The notes: generated by a model from the sequence alone, not told the origin. 64,000 bases of DNA from Vibrio metschnikovii CIP 69.14 (GCF_000176155.1 NZ_ACZO01000007.1:806001-870000), one strand, 5' to 3'; shown: positions 17,176-26,548, counted from the stretch's first letter. A program made the numbers and translations.

Positions 17176-17298
17176 TAACAAACACTTCAAGAGGGACTTC
17201 CAACGCGCGGCATTTTCATTATGCGTTGGCTTAAGTGATTACGGTGTTATGCGGAAACTTGGTAGTAGCGTTGTCAGCCCCTTAAGTGGGCGTTATAG
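17176..17298 (+). repeat. attC 23 (class a1)
   Basis: Core GTTATAG at 17292-17298. Confidence 0.95.
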
Positions 17299-17379
17299 CT
17301 TACTGTTCATTTTGGCATAGACAGAGATGATTCGATGTTGCAGAGTATGTCATAACTTCATTTAAGAAAGGGAATTACT

Positions 17380-17772
17380 GTGTTTAGTCATATAATGATC
17401 GGCTCAAATAATATAGAGAAATCAAAGGCTTTTTATGATGCCATTATGGCCGTTCTTGGTTACTCGAATGGTTTTATTGATGCGAAAGGCCGCTGTTTCT
17501 ATCGTAATAAAGAAAGTACTTTAGGCATTACGAAGCCAGTAAATGGTGAACCAGCTACTCATGGTAATGGCATAACGATTGGTTTTAAAGTTAGTAGTCC
17601 TGAATTAGTTGATGCATGGCATGCAGCAGGTATAGCGAATGGAGGCATTACTTGTGAGGATCCACCAGGGATCCGAATCAGTGGAGACCGAAAGCTCTAT
17701 TTAGCTTATTTACGAGATCCTTCAGGTAATAAACTTTGTGCAACCCATTTTTTGTCTACAGAGAGCAAATAA
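17380..17772 (+). CDS. VOC (glyoxalase/bleomycin-resistance) family protein
   Basis: 130 residues; GTG start after AAGGGAATTACT. FSHIMIGSNNIEKSKAFYDAIMAVLGY is the first beta-alpha-beta module of the fold, with the metal-ligand His at residue 4. The C-terminal module reads YLAYLRDPSGNKLCATHF. One chain with two modules; members bind a divalent metal and act as lyases, dioxygenases or resistance proteins. The substrate is unknown. It is not a copy of the VOC proteins at 38000, 38569 or 47780. Confidence 0.88.
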   Translation: MFSHIMIGSNNIEKSKAFYDAIMAVLGYSNGFIDAKGRCFYRNKESTLGITKPVNGEPATHGNGITIGFKVSSPELVDAWHAAGIANGGITCEDPPGIRISGDRKLYLAYLRDPSGNKLCATHFLSTESK

Positions 17773-17780
17773 CCACGCTA

Positions 17781-17904
17781 TAACAAGGCGTTCAAGAGGG
17801 ATTCGCAACGCGTAGCATTTTCGTTATGCGTTGATTTTATTAGTTTTTAGTGCAATTCGGTCAGTTGGTAGTTGCGTTGCTCACCCCTTAACGCGGCGTT
17901 AAGC
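17781..17904 (+). repeat. attC 24 (class b)
   Basis: Core GTTAAGC at 17898-17904; starts TAACAAGG. Confidence 0.95.
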
Positions 17905-17921
17905 AAAATAGAGGAACCTCA

Positions 17922-18650
17922 GTGGTAAAAAAAGTATTAGGCGTTATTGAGATAGTTGCTCTCATAAGTTGTGCGTATTTTGGATATCAATGGGTCAAAT
18001 TTCCAGAGGGTAATTACGAACCTGCTCTGTATCTCGGTGGCTTATCTTTTGTTGCACTAGAGGTATTTCGTCGCTACGAGGTTCATTTTATTAAGCGTGA
18101 GGGTAAGTCATTCACTCCTGGCGAACTAATTAAGCATAGCCAAAATTTAAAAAAGAAATTTGAAGCTGAAGTTCTCAAATGTCGCAGAGACAACCTTAGA
18201 AAAGACGTAATAATCCGCCATGTGAATCGACTAGATTCTTACCCTGATGTTGATCCTGACTCTAAAGGTATCTCACCTTGGTTTAGAGTTGGTTTACTGG
18301 ATACCTACCATAAAGGAATCTATGTTGCTTTAAGGTTTGGTACCTTATCTGAAGGTCCTGATGGCTGGCGATATACTAACTATAAAGAAAACGAAACAGG
18401 TGACATAAGGGTCTACATGATAGGGAAAATCCCTTATGAGTTCATCGAAGATGTTGATTTTGATGGAGATGAATATTACTACTTTCCGCATATCTATTGT
18501 CATTTTGCTAACAAAGGCGAACCTTATGCAGAAATTGTATTTTGTGAAGAAGTCGATATGGGGCATGGGCATTTATATTATCGAGAAGTAGCTACCTATA
18601 AAGAAGTTAGCGAAAACAGCGCAAGGTGGGGCGGTGAATATTTTGCTTAA
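17922..18650 (+). CDS. Hypothetical protein, two N-terminal membrane helices
   Basis: 242 residues; GTG start after GAGGAACCTCA. Membrane helices at about residues 5-22 and 36-50, then a basic region (KLKKKFEAEVLKCRRDN-like) and a soluble domain rich in aromatic and acidic residues (DVDFDGDEYYYFPHIYCHF). A membrane anchor plus cytoplasmic domain is the likely topology. No catalytic motif recognised. The layout is seen in several defence effectors, but nothing ties this protein to them. The stop is the attC TAA. Confidence 0.6.
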   Translation: MVKKVLGVIEIVALISCAYFGYQWVKFPEGNYEPALYLGGLSFVALEVFRRYEVHFIKREGKSFTPGELIKHSQNLKKKFEAEVLKCRRDNLRKDVIIRHVNRLDSYPDVDPDSKGISPWFRVGLLDTYHKGIYVALRFGTLSEGPDGWRYTNYKENETGDIRVYMIGKIPYEFIEDVDFDGDEYYYFPHIYCHFANKGEPYAEIVFCEEVDMGHGHLYYREVATYKEVSENSARWGGEYFA

Positions 18651-18769
18651 CAAACAATTCAAGCAGACCCTCAACGCGTAGCATTTTTATTATGCGTTGA
18701 GTTTAGTGATTACGGCGTTGTGCGGGAAGTTGGTAGTTGCGTTTCGGGCTACTTAATTGGGCGTTATGT
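18649..18769 (+). repeat. attC 25 (class c)
   Basis: Core GTTATGT at 18763-18769. First class c site: arms CAATTCAAGCAGACC and GGCTACTTAATTGG. Confidence 0.95.
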
Positions 18770-18804
18770 GATATTGTAAATTCGGCTACAAAAAGGAGAA
18801 TTTA

Positions 18805-19212
18805 GTGGCTAATTCAGTGGTAATTCAACAATCAAATAATCAATTGAAAGTAAATTCGGATGCTTATGATTTAAGCCGAATTGTTGGTGTTGAAGTAAAA
18901 GTTTTGACGTTCAAAGACCATCTTTTGAGAATGCTCCTTTTGGGTGCAATTTCATCGAGTTTACTTTTTATCTTTATCCCATCAGAACATCACGAATATG
19001 GATTAGCTTTTGCGTCTTTTTTGCCATTGGTAGCGTTTTTGTTCGGTGCTTTTTTAGGTTTTGTTAGCAGTAACAAATACGAGTTTCGTTTGGAATTTAA
19101 TCACTTAGATGAAACAGGGATTCAATGGTTTACGGCAGCAAAAAGTCGAAAGTCTAGTGATTATGTATTGTTCAAAGAGCAAGAAATGGAACTCAAGCGT
19201 AAAATCACATAA
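18805..19212 (+). CDS. Two-helix membrane protein, 135 aa (copy 2 of an exact duplicate)
   Basis: Identical in DNA to 6753-7160, including upstream sequence, GTG start and attC; see that entry for the protein. The upstream attC differs between the copies (class a2 at 6595, class c at 18649), so the repeat boundaries coincide with cassette boundaries, as expected of integrase-mediated copying rather than block duplication. Confidence 0.75.
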   Translation: MANSVVIQQSNNQLKVNSDAYDLSRIVGVEVKVLTFKDHLLRMLLLGAISSSLLFIFIPSEHHEYGLAFASFLPLVAFLFGAFLGFVSSNKYEFRLEFNHLDETGIQWFTAAKSRKSSDYVLFKEQEMELKRKIT

Positions 19213-19333
19213 CAAAGCGTTTAAGAGGGATTCGCAACGCGCGGCATTTTCGTTATGCATTGATTTTATTAGTTTTTAGTGCAATGCAGTAAGTTAGTCG
19301 TTGCGTTGCTCACCCCTTAACGCGGCGTTATGC
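19210..19333 (+). repeat. attC 26 (class b)
   Basis: Core GTTATGC at 19327-19333; otherwise identical to attC 10. Confidence 0.95.
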
Positions 19334-19899
19334 TTTATTGAACCTCAGCAAAATCAATATATAAATTTTAATGGGAAAACCTAGCCTGATTTAGAGGTTT
19401 TCTATTCTAATTGATGGATATTATGAGTTTATTGTTCTTTTTGGTGGATATTGAAAGTTGAACGAGGCTTCTGTTTTTTCGGACAACTTTGCTCTGATAA
19501 ATTGTGTACGCAAAAGATTCAACAGTTGCTGAAAAGTCTCTTTCTTTGGTGTTACTGGTTCATTGATTCCACTGGCTATTTCGCTTCAGCATGTTTGGGA
19601 TCTCATGAACATCTTGCTTGCTGACAGTGTTTGGTTAGCGCAAGTTTATCGATGTTTGTGCGCTTTTTTCCGGCTCAGCTCTGATAAATTGTGTTCGTAA
19701 AAGGTTCGATTGTTGCTGAAAGGTCTCTTCCTTTGGTGTCGTTTGCCCCTTGATTCCGCAGGCTAATTCGCTTCAACTTGTTTGGGATCTTATCGGCAAC
19801 AATACTTGCTGAAAGTAGGCAAGTTTATCATTTTGAGTTAAAGTGGCTTTAACCAATAAACGTTGAAAAAGTTCAATTTAATCAATAAGTAATAAAGCA
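19328..19899 (+). repeat. Family A gene-free cassette, copy A8
   Basis: Appears identical to A14, including attC (19328-20016 matches 32805-33493, both 689 bp). Confidence 0.9.
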
Positions 19900-20022
19900 T
19901 AACAAACACTTCAAGAGGGACTTCCAACGCGCAGCATTTTCATTATGCGTTGATTTCGGTGGTTTCCGTGTTGTGCGGAAACTTGGTAGTAGCGTTGTCA
20001 GCCCCTTAAGTGGGCGTTATGC
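19900..20022 (+). repeat. attC 27 (class a1)
   Basis: Core GTTATGC at 20016-20022. Confidence 0.95.
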
Positions 20023-20589
20023 TTTATTGAATCTCAGCAAAATCAATATATAAATTTTCATGTGAAAGCTTGGTCTGGTTTTAGCGGTTTTCTATCCTAA
20101 TTAATTGATAATATGAGTTTATTGTTCTTTTTTGTGGCGATTGAAAGTTGAACGATGCTTTTGTGTTTTTGTCGGCTTTTGCTCTGATAAATTGTGTGTG
20201 CAAAAGGTTCGATTGTTGCTGAAAGGTTTCTTTCTTTGGTGTTGTTGGCTCGTTGATTCCACAGGCTATTTCGCTTCAGCATGTCTGGGATCTCATTGAC
20301 ATCTTGCTTGCTGACAGTGTTTGGTTAGCGCAAGTTTATCGATGATTTTGTGCTTTTGTCCGGCTTTGCTCTGATAAATTGTGTCCGTAAAAGGTTCGAT
20401 TGTTGCTGAACGGTCTCTTCCTTTGACGTTGTTTGCTCCTTGATTCCGCAGGCTATTTCGCTTCAACCTATTTGGGATCTTATCGGCAACAATGATTGCT
20501 GAAAGTAGGCAAGTTTATCATTTTGAGTTAAAGTATTCGTAAGCAATAAATGTTGAAAAAGTTCAATTTAATCAATAAGTAATAAAGCA
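20017..20589 (+). repeat. Family A gene-free cassette, copy A9
   Basis: Two-unit form following A8; first segment variant (TTTCATGTGAAAGCTTGG). Confidence 0.85.
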
Positions 20590-20712
20590 TAACAAACACT
20601 TCAAGAGGGACTTCCAACGCGCAGCATTTTCATTATGCGTTGATTTCGGTGGTTTCAGTGTTGTGCGGAAAGTTGGTAGTCGCGTTGTCAGCCCCTTAAG
20701 TGGGCGTTATAA
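20590..20712 (+). repeat. attC 28 (class a1)
   Basis: Core GTTATAA at 20706-20712. Confidence 0.95.
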
Positions 20713-20735
20713 GGTGGTTTAGCAAAGGAGTTTGT

Positions 20736-21275
20736 ATGCTTAATAAGGAAAACACTGGCCTGATTGTCGTTGATATTCAAGGTAAGCTTGCCCGATTGGT
20801 ATCTAATAGTAACGAGCTCGTTTCAAACTGTACAAAACTAGTTAAAGGAGCACAATTTCTTGGTTTACCAATAGTTTGGCTTGAGCAGAATCCTGATAAA
20901 TTAGGTAAAACTATCGAAGAGATAAATGAGTTATTGAGTAATCAAAAGCCTATTGGCAAGTTCAGTTTTGACGCTTGTAGTGAGCCTCGTTTTATTGAGG
21001 CAATCCAAAAATCAGATAAAGCTTCTTGGTTAATATGTGGGATCGAAGCTCATATATGTGTTTATCAAACGGCACTTCATCTAAAAAATCTGGGTTACGA
21101 TATACACTTGGTAAGCGATTGTGTTGCGTCACGTGATGAATTAAACAAAAAGCTAGCAATCAGAAAGTTAGCAGGTTCTGGAGTTGATATAACTGGTTTG
21201 GAAATGAGTCTTTATGAACTAGTTAAAGATTGCCGAGAGCCAGAGTTTAAAGAAATACTCAATTTAATTAAGTAG
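20736..21275 (+). CDS. Isochorismatase-family hydrolase
   Basis: 179 residues from the ATG at 20736 (CAAAGGAGTTTGT upstream); the frame upstream is attC. The catalytic triad of cysteine hydrolases is visible: Asp in GLIVVDIQGKL (about residue 12), Lys in IGKFSFDAC (about 79) and Cys in GIEAHICVYQTALHL (about 112), with LVSDCVASR after it. Members hydrolyse isochorismate, nicotinamide or N-carbamoyl compounds. The short length and single domain fit the nicotinamidase/cysteine hydrolase branch; the substrate is unknown. Confidence 0.9.
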   Translation: MLNKENTGLIVVDIQGKLARLVSNSNELVSNCTKLVKGAQFLGLPIVWLEQNPDKLGKTIEEINELLSNQKPIGKFSFDACSEPRFIEAIQKSDKASWLICGIEAHICVYQTALHLKNLGYDIHLVSDCVASRDELNKKLAIRKLAGSGVDITGLEMSLYELVKDCREPEFKEILNLIK

Positions 21276-21287
21276 TTATCCACCTTA

Positions 21288-21410
21288 TAACAAACACTTC
21301 AAGAGGGACTTCCAACGCGCGGCATTTTTATTATGCGTTGATTTCAGTGGTTTCGGCTTTGTGCAGAAACTTGGTAGTAGCGTTGTCAGCCCCTTAAGTG
21401 GGCGTTATAT
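21288..21410 (+). repeat. attC 29 (class a1)
   Basis: Core GTTATAT at 21404-21410. Confidence 0.95.
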
Positions 21411-21605
21411 TTCTCTTAAATTCAACGTGTTACAAATTTAAAAGTTAAGTGGTAATGTGGGATCTTTGCTGGTTCATGTTTTTTGTGATGGATAGCTGTT
21501 GGTTTTATCAAGTATATCAATGAGTAACAAACATTATCGTTTAATCGTATTTGGCAGCTATTTTAATTTGGTTTGTATTAATTGCTTATTTATCTGATAT
21601 TTATC
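21405..21605 (+). repeat. Family B gene-free cassette, copy B1 (truncated)
   Basis: Matches the first 200 bp of B3 (from 48823) and stops at TTTATC, where the insertion sequence begins. The rest of the cassette and its attC are missing. Confidence 0.88.
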
Positions 21606-22930
21606 CAGGGAAAAATCATGAACATGCCCATGTTTAAAGGGTTTATGGCATAGTAAGTTCACGGTTTTCTTGTTCCGATCGATAACGCTATCACACAACA
21701 AGCAATTAACCGATGATCAATTTGACGATCATTTTCAGTGTTTTCTAATACCTTCATAGACAAAATGGAGGTCAAAAACGATGAGTAACCAGCACCCATT
21801 TATGCATTTCGATGTCATCCCAGATTACCGTCAACAAGGTAAAGTCGAACACAAGTTAACGGATATCATTTTGTTAACAATCTGTGCAGTACTTTCCGGA
21901 CAGGATGATTGGAAAGCCATTCATCTTTACGGCACAAGGTGGCTAGATTTCCTCAAACGCTTTGGTGATTTTAGTCATGGTGTTCCTTCTGCTATGACCA
22001 TAGCTAGAGTGATGGGCATGATTAATGCGACACGCTTACAAAAGTGTTTTATCGAATGGATGAAATCGTGCTGTGAACTCACTGACGGTGAAGTGATAGC
22101 GATAGACGGTAAAACTGTTCGAGGGTCTTATGATGATTCTCGTGGGCTTGGTGCGATTCATATGGTTAATGCGTTTGCCACAGAAAATGGCGTGTGTCTG
22201 GGACAGCATAAAGTTTACGAGAAATCTAATGAGATAACCGCCATCCCTGATCTGCTTCAAGTGCTTGATATATCAGGTTGTTTAGTGACCATTGATGCGA
22301 TGGGTTGCCAAAAGAAAATCGCACGAAAAATCCTTGAAAAGAACGCAGATTACTTGCTGGCAGTAAAAAGAAACCAAGGTCGTCTTGAGCAAGCTTTTAA
22401 TCATTATTTCAATATGGGCATGCTGCAACAACATGACGGTGATTCTTACAGTACTCAAGAAACATCGCGAGGCCGAAAAGAAACACGATTAGCCTTAGTG
22501 AACGAAGATTTAAGTGTTTTGGGTGATCTTGAATTTGATTGGCCGGGGCTTAAAACGATGGGAATTGTGGTATCTATTCGTCAAGAATCAGCAGTGGCTC
22601 AAGAATCGGATGTAACGGTTCGATATTATATTAGTTCGAAAGCGCTCAGTGCTAAAGAATTGTTAAATGCTTCGCGCTCGCACTGGTTAGTTGAGTCGAT
22701 GCATTGGATGTTGGATACAGAATTTGGTGAAGATGCTTGCCGTAAACGAGCGGAAGCACGAGCAGAGAATTTCGCAAGGATCAGACAGATGTGCTTAAAC
22801 ATGCTAAAAAGTGAAACGACGCTGAAAGCGAGCATTAAACACAAACGAGCGATGTGCGCGATGGATCCAGAGTATCTTTTGAAGGTTTTGGGAAGCCTTT
22901 ATTTACGGGAATGTTCATGATTTTTCCGTG
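21606..22930 (+). mobile_element. ISAs1-family insertion sequence, copy 2 (at a deletion junction)
   Basis: 1325 bp, ends CAGGGAAAAATCATGAACAT (left) and the complement of CACGGAAAAATCATGAACAT (right). No target duplication: TTATTTATC lies to the left and TAACTCAAAG to the right. The left flank is family B; the right flank is the inside of a pentapeptide gene. Confidence 0.9.
21781..22920 (+). CDS. ISAs1-family DDE transposase
   Basis: 379 residues; ATG after AATGGAGGTCAAAAACG. Same domain order as the transposase at 11942: HPFMHFDVIPDYRQ at the N-terminus, first Asp in IAIDGKTVRGS, second in LVTIDAMGCQ, Glu in HWLVESMHWMLDTEF. The frame is complete. Different enough from copy 1 to be a separate IS species. 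It is the better match to the ends of the short element at 28505. Confidence 0.95.
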   Translation: MSNQHPFMHFDVIPDYRQQGKVEHKLTDIILLTICAVLSGQDDWKAIHLYGTRWLDFLKRFGDFSHGVPSAMTIARVMGMINATRLQKCFIEWMKSCCELTDGEVIAIDGKTVRGSYDDSRGLGAIHMVNAFATENGVCLGQHKVYEKSNEITAIPDLLQVLDISGCLVTIDAMGCQKKIARKILEKNADYLLAVKRNQGRLEQAFNHYFNMGMLQQHDGDSYSTQETSRGRKETRLALVNEDLSVLGDLEFDWPGLKTMGIVVSIRQESAVAQESDVTVRYYISSKALSAKELLNASRSHWLVESMHWMLDTEFGEDACRKRAEARAENFARIRQMCLNMLKSETTLKASIKHKRAMCAMDPEYLLKVLGSLYLRECS

Positions 22931-23333
22931 TAACTCAAAGTTATTTGAGCTTAAATTTCAAGACAGTAAGTTAGTTGGTGTTGATTGGACGAAAGCGACA
23001 TGGCCAGTTTATCATTCAGACTTTGAGCTAAGTTTTAAGCGTTGTATTTTAAACGACTCGTCTTTCTTTGGCTTGACCTTAAATGAATTGGTTTTTGATG
23101 AGTGCAAGCTGCATGATGTTGATTTCCGTGAAGGTAACTTTGCTCGTTCAACAATGACTTATAGCGATTTTAGCCACAGTTTATTTATGAAAACAAATTT
23201 GCAAGGTGTTGATTTCAGTGAATCAACAGCATACTCAATTGACGTATTAGAAAATAACGTTAAAAAGGCAAAGTTTTCACGTTATGAAGCGTTAAGCTTA
23301 CTAGAAAGTCTGGGTGTTGAACTGGTGGATTAA
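22931..23333 (+). pseudogene. 5'-truncated pentapeptide-repeat gene
   Basis: Bases from AACTCAAAG onward match 36676-37074 of the intact gene almost exactly; the first third (about 66 codons) is gone, replaced by the insertion sequence. The frame stays open into the IS end, so an ATG at 22917 could give a chimeric MIFPCNSKLFEL... product of about 138 residues with no obvious ribosome site. I treat it as a remnant. The companion intact copies are at 36475 and 54934. Confidence 0.9.
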
Positions 23334-23338
23334 TAGCC

Positions 23339-23462
23339 TAACAAAGCGTTAAAGAGGGATTCGCAACGCGTAGCATTTTCGTTATGCGTTGATTTTATTG
23401 GTTTTTAGTATAATGCGGTGAGTTGGTAGTTGAGTTGCTCACCCCTTAACGCGGCGTTAGGC
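23339..23462 (+). repeat. attC 30 (class b)
   Basis: Core GTTAGGC at 23456-23462; carries a TTGAGTTGCTC variant in the inner arm. Confidence 0.95.
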
Positions 23463-23491
23463 TTTACACAGATTATAAGGAAGTAATGAGT

Positions 23492-24118
23492 ATGAGCGTA
23501 TCGAATATGTACGATCAAATTGCTGTAAGGTATGAAGATTTAGTTTTAGATTCACAATACATTGGTCCTGTTTGGATAGAAAAAAAGCTACATTCTTTGA
23601 AATTACCATTTCGGAAGTACTTAGATTTAGGGTGTGCGACTGGCACTATCGGGACTATTATTTCTGAGCTAATCCCAAATTCAAGTATTGTTGGAATTGA
23701 TGTATCACCTGAAATGATACGTATTGCTGAGAGTCGAAATATTTACCAAAGTCTACATGTTCATAACCTTGATGAACCTTTAGGTCATCTTATTTCTAAT
23801 GATATAAATGTTGTTACTGCACTCGGTTTTAGCGAATTTTTATCAAACCCTGAACAGCTCTTGAAAGAAGTTCACCAATTGTTAAGCGCAAATGGTATCT
23901 GTTTTATGTCGTTTCAGTTGCATGATCCAAGTAATGCAAAGTTGCCAAGGATGACCCATAGTGGTGAAGTCGTGCATAACGCATACACAGAAGCTGAGGT
24001 AAAAAGTATGTTTGAAAGAGCAGGCTTTAATCTCACTAAATTAGAAACACTACGCGGTTACGTTTCCAGTAAAGGGTATGAGTGCTATTACATAATGGTT
24101 GAGGCAAGCAAAGCCTAA
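23492..24118 (+). CDS. Class I SAM-dependent methyltransferase
   Basis: 208 residues from the ATG at 23492, eight bases after AAGGAAG; the ATG at 23486 is too close to that site. Motif I reads YLDLGCATGTIGTII (about 41-55), the motif II acidic residue is in IVGIDVSPEMI, and VVTALGFSEFL fits motif IV. The C-terminal part has the usual GICFMSFQ strand and an AGFNLTKLE segment. Methyl transfer to a small molecule is likely; the acceptor is unknown. The stop is the attC TAA. Confidence 0.9.
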   Translation: MSVSNMYDQIAVRYEDLVLDSQYIGPVWIEKKLHSLKLPFRKYLDLGCATGTIGTIISELIPNSSIVGIDVSPEMIRIAESRNIYQSLHVHNLDEPLGHLISNDINVVTALGFSEFLSNPEQLLKEVHQLLSANGICFMSFQLHDPSNAKLPRMTHSGEVVHNAYTEAEVKSMFERAGFNLTKLETLRGYVSSKGYECYYIMVEASKA

Positions 24119-24238
24119 CAAACGGTTAAAGAGGGATTCGCAACGCTCGGCATTTTTGTTTTGCGTTGATTTCAGTGGTTACGGTGTTGTGCGGTGAGTT
24201 GGTCGTTGCGTTGCTCACCCCTTAACCGGGCGTTAGCA
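24116..24238 (+). repeat. attC 31 (class b)
   Basis: Core GTTAGCA at 24232-24238; ACGGTTAAAG / CTTAACCGGG arms. Confidence 0.95.
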
Positions 24239-24271
24239 TGCAGAGTAAAAATTATGATTCCGAGGTATTAA

Positions 24272-24757
24272 GTGGAAGAAAGCAGCAATATTTTAGGCTT
24301 TGTATCAGGTCTAGGAGCCATTGGCTCTGTTTTTGGTGCAGGTGTTGCTTGGCTTCAATACCGAAAAGCGAGAGATAGTGCTAGCGAAGCATCTAAAATC
24401 GAATTACGTCTAATGGATGTAATGAAGCAGAAAGACTTGGTAAAAGAAGTCGAGAAGATTAAGGCTCTAGTGAAAAAACTTGGTCGGTATGTGAGGCGAG
24501 GTCAGAATATTAGTCGACAGGGGCTTTCAATTGAAGATGATCTTGCTGAAGTTACAGATTTTAGAAATGACTTCAAAGCGACATATAAGCACTCTGAAAC
24601 ATTTAAGAAAGAACTTGATGAAATATTTAATCTTCTAATAACTATTGATTTTAACAAAGCAGAAGAAAACGAAAGAATTGATGCAATTAGTAGCTTAATT
24701 GAAAACCTAAACACCATAGCAGTAGCAATTGATCATGAGGCCAATAAAAATGACTAA
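24272..24757 (+). CDS. Membrane-anchored coiled-coil protein, gene 1 of a two-gene cassette
   Basis: 161 residues; GTG start after CGAGGTATTAA. One membrane helix at about residues 8-27 (LGFVSGLGAIGSVFGAGVAW), then a long charged helix (KIELRLMDVMKQKDLVKEVE) and further heptad-like segments to the end. It overlaps the next gene, so the two are probably translated together. The layout resembles the single-gene proteins at 36052 and 61838. Function unknown; a sensor or anchor for the partner is one possibility. Confidence 0.65.
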   Translation: MEESSNILGFVSGLGAIGSVFGAGVAWLQYRKARDSASEASKIELRLMDVMKQKDLVKEVEKIKALVKKLGRYVRRGQNISRQGLSIEDDLAEVTDFRNDFKATYKHSETFKKELDEIFNLLITIDFNKAEENERIDAISSLIENLNTIAVAIDHEANKND

Positions 24758-25196
24758 CGATTTACAATTACTAGCTCTTTATGAAAATAGAAAATTGATA
24801 ATTACTTTAAATTATCGTATTCACGGTGATGTTTGTGGGTTCAGTCCATCATATGTTTATGCAGTAGCAAATGATCTTTATCCCATTTTTCAGGCAGTGC
24901 ATATACCAGAAGAAAATTTGATTGATCCTTATTACGATTGTTATCGAATATCAGAAAATGACATTAGTGAAGTGCTTAATTACATAGATGCAGAATGGCT
25001 AGAAAATCGTCTTTATAGTTTCTACGATCTCGAAACTCATTTTGGAGGTAGATGTCATAGAGGAAAGTTGATTACTATTTTACGGTATGCGTACTTAGAT
25101 GAGCGTTTTGATGAAATCCTTTGGGCAAAAATGATGGAGTGGGCACCTTCAGAAGCTAAGTCTATTGTACGAGATTTAGCCGAGTGGGAAATTTAA
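24750..25196 (+). CDS. Hypothetical protein, gene 2 of a two-gene cassette
   Basis: 148 residues from the ATG at 24750, which overlaps the end of gene 1 by 8 bp and has GAGG nine bases upstream; earlier in-frame starts at 24729 and 24735 are less likely. A soluble acidic protein with many aromatic residues (CGFSPSYVYAVANDLYPIF, YSFYDLETHFGG). No motif recognised. Two-gene cassettes are uncommon here; others are the toxin-antitoxin and ATPase/nuclease pairs, so this pair may also be a functional unit. Confidence 0.65.
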   Translation: MTNDLQLLALYENRKLIITLNYRIHGDVCGFSPSYVYAVANDLYPIFQAVHIPEENLIDPYYDCYRISENDISEVLNYIDAEWLENRLYSFYDLETHFGGRCHRGKLITILRYAYLDERFDEILWAKMMEWAPSEAKSIVRDLAEWEI

Positions 25197-25202
25197 GCAT
25201 GC

Positions 25203-25325
25203 TAACAAACGCTTCAAGAGGGACTTCCAACGCGCAGCATTTTTATTATGCGTTGATTTCAGTGGTTTCAGTGTTATGCGGAAACTTGGTAGTAGCGTTG
25301 TCAGCCCCTTAAGCGGGCGTTATGT
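25203..25325 (+). repeat. attC 32 (class a1)
   Basis: Core GTTATGT at 25319-25325. Confidence 0.95.
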
Positions 25326-25346
25326 GCTTAAAGTATAAAGGTAAAT

Positions 25347-25862
25347 ATGGCAGTTTTAGAAATTCTTACAGCACCAGATCCAAGGCTTAAGATTACAGCA
25401 GAGAAAGTTCAGGATATTGAATCGGTTCAGAAATTAATCGATGATATGTTGGAAACCCTATATTCAACTGATAATGGTATAGGTCTAGCTTCAGTTCAAG
25501 TGGGTCGTAAAGAAGCGGTTGTTATTATCGATCTTTCAGATAATCGAGATCAGCCATTGATATTGATTAACCCTGAAGTAGTGAGTGGTAGCAACAAAGC
25601 TTTAGGTCAAGAGGGGTGTCTTTCAGTTCCAGATTATTATGCAGAGGTGGAGCGTTATACATCAGTTGTGGTATCGGCGTTAGATCGAACAGGTCAGCGA
25701 ATCACGATCGAAAGTGATGATTTTCTGGCTATCGTTATGCAGCATGAGATTGATCATCTTTCTGGTAATTTATTCATTGATTATATTTCACCGTTAAAGC
25801 GTCAAATGGCGATGAAAAAGGTGAAAAAGTATGTCAAATCGCACTCTCAACCACGCACATAA
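25347..25862 (+). CDS. def: Peptide deformylase
   Basis: 171 residues, the usual length. All three metal-site motifs are intact: GIGLASVQVG (motif 1, with Ser where most enzymes have Ala), EGCLSVP (motif 2, metal Cys) and QHEIDHLSG (motif 3, HExxH with the two metal His and catalytic Glu). Removes the formyl group from nascent N-termini in the cytoplasm. Vibrios carry def near fmt elsewhere, so this is probably an extra copy. A spare deformylase could lower sensitivity to natural deformylase inhibitors; that is inference. ATG after ATAAAGGTAAAT; the stop is the attC TAA. Confidence 0.95.
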   Translation: MAVLEILTAPDPRLKITAEKVQDIESVQKLIDDMLETLYSTDNGIGLASVQVGRKEAVVIIDLSDNRDQPLILINPEVVSGSNKALGQEGCLSVPDYYAEVERYTSVVVSALDRTGQRITIESDDFLAIVMQHEIDHLSGNLFIDYISPLKRQMAMKKVKKYVKSHSQPRT

Positions 25863-25982
25863 CAAACGGTTAAAGAGGGATTCGCAACGCTCGGCATTTT
25901 TATTATGCGTTGATTTCAGTGGTTATGGTGTTGTGCGGTGATTTGGTAGTTGCGTTGCTCACCCCTTAACCGGGCGTTATGC
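25860..25982 (+). repeat. attC 33 (class b)
   Basis: Core GTTATGC at 25976-25982. Confidence 0.95.
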
Positions 25983-26548
25983 TTTATTGAACCTCAGCAA
26001 AATCAATATATAAATTTTAATGGGAAAACCTAGCCTGATTTAGAGGTTTTCTATTCTAATTGATTGATATTATGAGTTTATTGTTCTTTTTGGTGGATAT
26101 TGAAAGTTGAACGATGCTTCTGTTTTTTCGGACAACTTTGCTCTGATAAATTGTGTACGCAAAAGATTCAATAGTTGCTGAAAAGTCTCTTTCTTTGGTG
26201 TTACTGGTTCATTGATTCCACTGGCTATTTCGCTTCAGCATGTTTGGGATCTCATGAACATCTTGCTTGCTGACAGTGTTTGGTTAGCGCAAGTTTATCG
26301 ATGTTTGTGCGCTTTTTTCCGGCTCTGCTCTGATAAATTGTGCACACAAAAGGTTCATTTGTCGCTGAACGGTCTCTTCCTTTGGTGTTGTTTGCCCATT
26401 GATTCCGCAGGCTAATTCGCTTCAACTTATTTGGGATCTTATTTGCACCAATGATTGCTGAAAGTAGGCAAGTTTATCATTTTGAGTTAAAGTGTTCGTA
26501 AGCAATAAATGTTGAAAAAGTTCAATTTAATCAATAAGTAATAAATCA
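25977..26548 (+). repeat. Family A gene-free cassette, copy A10
   Basis: Close to A8/A14 in the first half and to A3 in the second (TTATTTGCACCAATG), so it looks like a mosaic of two sublineages. Confidence 0.85.

Noticed and set aside
22854..23333. A 159-residue fused gene across the IS right end.
   Set aside because: The first part overlaps the transposase end in another frame and has no ribosome site. The recognisable part is only the truncated pentapeptide gene.
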